This document shows positions 7,001-7,252 of a DNA stretch of 7,252 nucleotides, one piece after another. The stretch covers positions 1 through 7,252 of the forward strand of contig CAZXSK010000105.1 of assembly GCA_964642855.1 (NCBI GenBank), written 5' to 3'. Position numbers and translations under genes: made by a program. Position 1 is the stretch's first letter. Each line of letters begins with the position of its first letter. The notes below the pieces were generated by a model, which saw only the letters and a list, made by a program, of their open reading frames with translations, searched no databases and was not told the origin of the DNA. Origin of the DNA: CAZXSK01 sp964642855. Its GTDB lineage: Bacteria; Planctomycetota; Phycisphaerae; SM23-33.

Positions 7001-7252
7001 GGAGCTACCGATATAGCGAACAGCATAGGCGATATGTGGACGGTCCGCACTATCTAGCGCGATAGAGCTGTGTGACGGTCCTCCGTTCCCAGCACTGTCT
7101 ATATGCTCAATCTGCCACTGCGTTCCGTCATAGTGTGCATATTTCAACCCATAGTAAGAACAGCTGAAGCTGATATGGGGATCCCCCGCGCTATCGAGTA
7201 CGAGGGAAGTGTAATAAACACTTCCACCTTCACAGAGGCCATCTAGCGTTTC
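1073..7252 (-). CDS. Giant secreted multidomain protein with gingipain-like (peptidase C25) protease domain, N-terminus off-window
   Basis: One open frame runs from the right edge to a TAA at 1075-1073, at least 2059 codons. The TTG at 7147 is not a real start: the 35 codons before it are open and encode another copy of the N-terminal repeat (SLVLDSAGDPHISF). Counting from 7147, the order is: LDS/PHISY repeats (to about 251); PPC domain (260-377); about fourteen LVIVD-like propeller repeats (392-988); two PPC domains (995-1114, 1116-1234); PKD/Ig-like domain (about 1241-1344, Cys1292 and Cys1314 possibly bonded); C25-like protease (about 1346-1741); a region of unknown fold (1742-1916); Ig-like domain (1918-2008); and a hydrophobic tail. 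The propeller and PPC modules are typical of exported proteins, so a cell-surface or secreted protease acting on extracellular protein is inferred. The signal peptide would be off-window. Substrate is unknown, and degradation of peptides or processing of surface proteins are both possible. A terminator follows closely, so it is the last or only gene of its transcript. Confidence 0.93.
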   Translation of the reverse strand, partial: ETLDGLCEGGSVYYTSLVLDSAGDPHISFSCSYYGLKYAHYDGTQWQIEHIDSAGNGGPSHSSIALDSADRPHIAYAVRYIGSSPPSDYDYDLKYAYYDGAQWQIETVDDTGGQFASLALDSAGYPHISYKTEGTYLKYARYDGAQWQIEFVDIDSSLGAGSSLVLDSADRPHISYRGYDELRYAHYDGTWQIMDNVAAVELYHYDTSLALDSTEQPHICYSDDDAYSDNDALKYAYYDGTQWHIETVGETVGNIARTHFSLALDSMGHPHISYYDKTTKDLKYIWGEEPPPPPDTDEPNDTCAEAHTISANTPYTSYISSAADTDYYRVYLGAPESTVYITLTIPDGVDYDLYIYDACAGGARYSGATRQTGGVETAGFMLETSEVGWWYVLVSGYAGAYSETPYNLQVQAADIKPNDNGIVSENVELVNHWGGPSYAVAIEDDYAYIGFGRELAILDISDLAHPTRVGAAILPGIVNDVTIAGNYAYVVAEDYHAIALYGLHMVDVSDPANPTEVGYYATPGCARAVVIEGNYAYVSDDHSLQVLDVSTPSAPIRLGYYAISYAGDVAVAGNYVYIASSTGVRVIDVSVPTIPVEIAVLSDYDANAVTIVGNYAYIACDGLRVVDVSIPTSPTEVGYYDTPAADLAMGGSYLYVIANYYSTEGWNSWLRVMNVSNPANPTEVGAYDTTIYAGDIAVVGDYAYLANDLGGLQTVNVSNPVTPTRMGSYDTLMTSINIEIVGNRAYFGGKYLQIMDMSNPTAPISIGSWTPPGGIYKIVVTETFVYIADGDAGLRIVDASNPITPTELGYYDDISGRVFDVAVAGDYAYILECIYYYDIWGVSKDYWMRVIDVSNPTAPSEVGAYHVPPSGEAGASAIVIAEGYAYIANGQDGLRVIDITTHRPTPVEVGHYDSLFRPKAIQIAGDYVYIATSQLEIVDISTPSEPSEVGSYNCSPGRIAIADPYLYVADTHLGGLRILDVTDPIAPIEVGYYGAPEYIYEIAIIGNYIYADGGDSGLFLFEFTPPTAPDTHEPNDACVEAYTITASIPYTSYISSAADRDFYQIFVSGPDTDVNITLTVPADVDYDLYTYDACAGDIGEARYSGEARHSGGVETVEFTVDADEVGWWYVEVRGFEGAHSTTPYTLTAQVDTHEPNDNCDYAHGITANEVYTSYISSAADTDFYKFNVDTPDTTVWITLTVPADVDYDLYIYDACAGDIGEARHSGEARHSGGVETVEFTVDADAVGWWYVEVRGFEGAYSGTPYTLLMTMHTLQVSPPTTTIEDIWYASQPDPAIPGQDVIEFYGSAEDNDEDGAAIVAYEWRSSCDGFLSAEQNFSRPAAELATGTCIIYLRAQDDEGEWSPTVTRTLVVEAPEPAEVSTLILVNRQKIEDLYGATVATELLNKLDELKAHAAVMGLVIQVEDDTAVRAAYAYWNDHLTDTAAANAVAAAIKEVITTQLTEYPDVEYVVIVGDDRVIPFRRVLDQTGMPESRYRYTDADGTTGAALDDDMSLTDDYYVDEEPTVPDDCWQEMTTEHCWDGHDLYIPDRAIGRLIETPTEIISQVNTFLADNVIEVSESIVTAYDFVQDGAREMYHTLRDDNIAADSRLIGESWSSDDFRAGVLNSRHALVSINGHAHHYAIGAPSGQVYSADVLAAAADHTRVLFYTVGCHSGLNVPETNSHEPLDTAQALVSLGANYVANTGYGWGYGSSIGLSEQLMVNFTAQMVYGQEATPGQALAVAKREYYLKERSFDYYDEKIMIESTLYGLPMYRYETPTNAAFQSQPDPYAEVQVQTQIIPLADGLTKSEHLFEFPMFLAEPTEYGTYYSLGGIIQSDNGAPIQPKYSAEALFPGTQPHGIVFMGGIYTDIVSFNPVVEQAFTMTTGLADAAPEPEFTAPNWYPPTIHEFNRLNAGGRAVAILGQYNPNTQAQRLYDKVHWAIYYHPTSDDWTAPTISDTECYSDGHTAHISVQATDASDIEAVVIAYTDGSGVWSSVALTATTEGWKGDFPANGNTEFFVQVVDKVGNVLVDDNNGAYYRPETQTDYRIFLPLVMKSS
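1076..1111 (-). other. C-terminal hydrophobic tail Y-R-I-F-L-P-L-V-M-K
   Basis: The last twelve residues (2013-2024) read YRIFLPLVMKSS, immediately after a Tyr/Arg/Pro-containing linker that ends the C-terminal Ig-like domain. Tails of the form (Y/F)LPLV(M/L)(K/R) are ones I associate with large exported proteins of Chloroflexota. A role in sorting or anchoring is my inference; I know of no demonstrated machinery for it. Confidence 0.5.
1925..3112 (-). other. Peptidase C25 (gingipain-like) caspase-fold protease domain
   Basis: Residues 1346-1741. It starts with a beta strand STLILVNR. YVVIVGDDRVIPFRR (Gly1439-Asp1440) and YIPDRAIGRL (1511-1520) follow, both positions where C25 proteins carry hydrophobic-GD and P-D-x-A-x-GR-L motifs. 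The candidate dyad is His1602 in ALVSINGHAHH and Cys1637 in VLFYTVGCHSG, each right after a hydrophobic strand as in clan CD proteases. Their 35-residue spacing is close to the 33 between His211 and Cys244 of gingipain RgpB. The domain ends with ESTLYGLPMYRYE, resembling the conserved LYGDP-type segment near the C25 end. Cys1495 and Cys1504 flank a small loop and may be bonded. Specificity cannot be read from the sequence. Confidence 0.82.
3456..3656 (-). repeat. Near-identical DNA repeat, copy in PPC domain 3
   Basis: This is the partner of the block at 3819-4019. It encodes the strand pair from DYDLYIYDAC through WWYVEVRGFEG to the PYTL end of the domain. The high identity, including at third codon positions, suggests recent duplication or gene conversion between the two domains. 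Confidence 0.85.
3819..4019 (-). repeat. Near-identical DNA repeat, copy in PPC domain 2
   Basis: This 201-bp block matches 3456-3656 at an offset of 363 bp. By eye about ten bases differ, and only about six differ in the last 178 bp. The flanking parts of the two PPC domains are clearly more diverged at DNA level. Confidence 0.85.
4184..5974 (-). repeat. About fourteen LVIVD-type beta-propeller repeats (protein repeat)
   Basis: Residues 392-988 are a continuous series of units of about 40-55 residues with the pattern 'AVAVAGNYAYIA - x - GLRVIDVS-x-P-x-x-P-x-EVGYY'. This matches the LVIVD repeat described in bacterial and archaeal surface proteins. I count thirteen full units and a fourteenth that ends in GLFLFEF. 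Units 6 and 10 carry insertions (a Trp/Ser loop and a Tyr-rich loop). Each unit is expected to form one propeller blade, so fourteen could make two seven-bladed propellers, although other groupings are possible. The function is probably protein or surface binding rather than catalysis. This stretch looks more AT-rich than the flanking PPC-coding DNA. Confidence 0.85.
6017..6370 (-). other. PPC domain 1 (bacterial pre-peptidase C-terminal domain)
   Basis: Residues 260-377 open with the PPC hallmark D-T-D-E-P-N-D and continue through ISSAADTDYYRVYL, VDYDLYIYDAC and VGWWYVLVSGY. PPC domains are beta-sandwich modules found beside secreted proteases and usually involved in folding, secretion or substrate binding. 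This copy is clearly diverged from PPC 2 and 3 of the same protein. It carries Cys268 and Cys324, spaced as in the other two copies. Confidence 0.85.
6395..7252 (-). repeat. N-terminal array of at least six LDS/PHISY repeats (protein repeat)
   Basis: Six copies of a 45-53-residue unit are visible, each with a block S-L/I-A/V-L-D-S-x-x-x-P-H-I-x-Y/F, most followed by D/E-L-K/R-Y-A-x-Y-D-G and W-Q-I-E. The LDS blocks begin in the DNA near 7200, 7065, 6903, 6767, 6630 and 6471. The DNA copies have drifted from each other much more than the core protein motif has, showing selection on the motif. The pattern (aromatic and Asp-rich strands, regular 45-50-residue period) fits blades of a beta-propeller related to BNR/sialidase-type repeats, but I cannot name a family with certainty. 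The array continues past the right edge, so the total number is unknown. A proline run (EEPPPPP, ending about residue 259) then acts as a hinge to the first PPC domain. Confidence 0.8.

Noticed and set aside
6332..7057. Plus-strand open frame of 241 codons with repeated R-x-V-R/A-I-Q segments
   Set aside because: Its repetitiveness is just the antisense reading of the LDS/PHISY repeats on the minus strand.
6395..7252. Possible CRISPR or satellite array because of regular spacing of 136-162 bp
   Set aside because: The units are coding repeats with drifting DNA and conserved protein motifs, without short identical direct repeats and unique spacers.

Overview
The window holds two partial genes, both on the minus strand and both running off an edge, with a compact intergenic strip between them. 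The likely source is a member of the Chloroflexota (Anaerolineae/Caldilineae-like). This rests on the style of the large protein: a giant secreted repeat protein with PPC domains, LVIVD propeller repeats and a gingipain-like protease, ending in an F-L-P-L-V-M-K tail of a type I associate with Chloroflexota exported proteins. It is an inference from family knowledge, not from a marker gene.

Layout. Positions 1-976 are one end of an IS66-family insertion sequence. Its transposase (1-907, minus, C-terminus cut by the window edge) has the IS66 N-terminal signature, a four-cysteine zinc-binding region and the first catalytic aspartates. The element appears to end at about 976, where the minus strand begins GTAAGCG. 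Positions 977-1072 are the old host intergenic region and contain a 12-bp perfect hairpin (1013-1048) that fits a terminator for the large gene. Positions 1073-7252 are a single uninterrupted reading frame of at least 2059 codons. Its N-terminus lies beyond the right edge, so an apparent TTG start at 7147 is only an internal codon.

The large protein reads, N to C: at least six 'LDS-x-x-x-PHISY ... LKYA-x-YDG-x-QWQIE' repeats; PPC domain 1; about fourteen LVIVD-type repeats, possibly two seven-bladed propellers; PPC domains 2 and 3 in tandem, almost identical over half their length; a PKD/Ig-like domain; a peptidase C25 (gingipain-like, clan CD) domain with a candidate His1602/Cys1637 dyad; a linker domain; a C-terminal Ig-like domain; and the hydrophobic tail. 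Residue numbers for this protein count the codon at 7147-7145 as 1.

The two genes are not functionally linked: the IS looks like an insertion just past the end of the protease gene. I see no tRNA, rRNA, CRISPR array or defence system. The most noteworthy item is the architecture of the giant protease and the signs of recent internal duplication in it.
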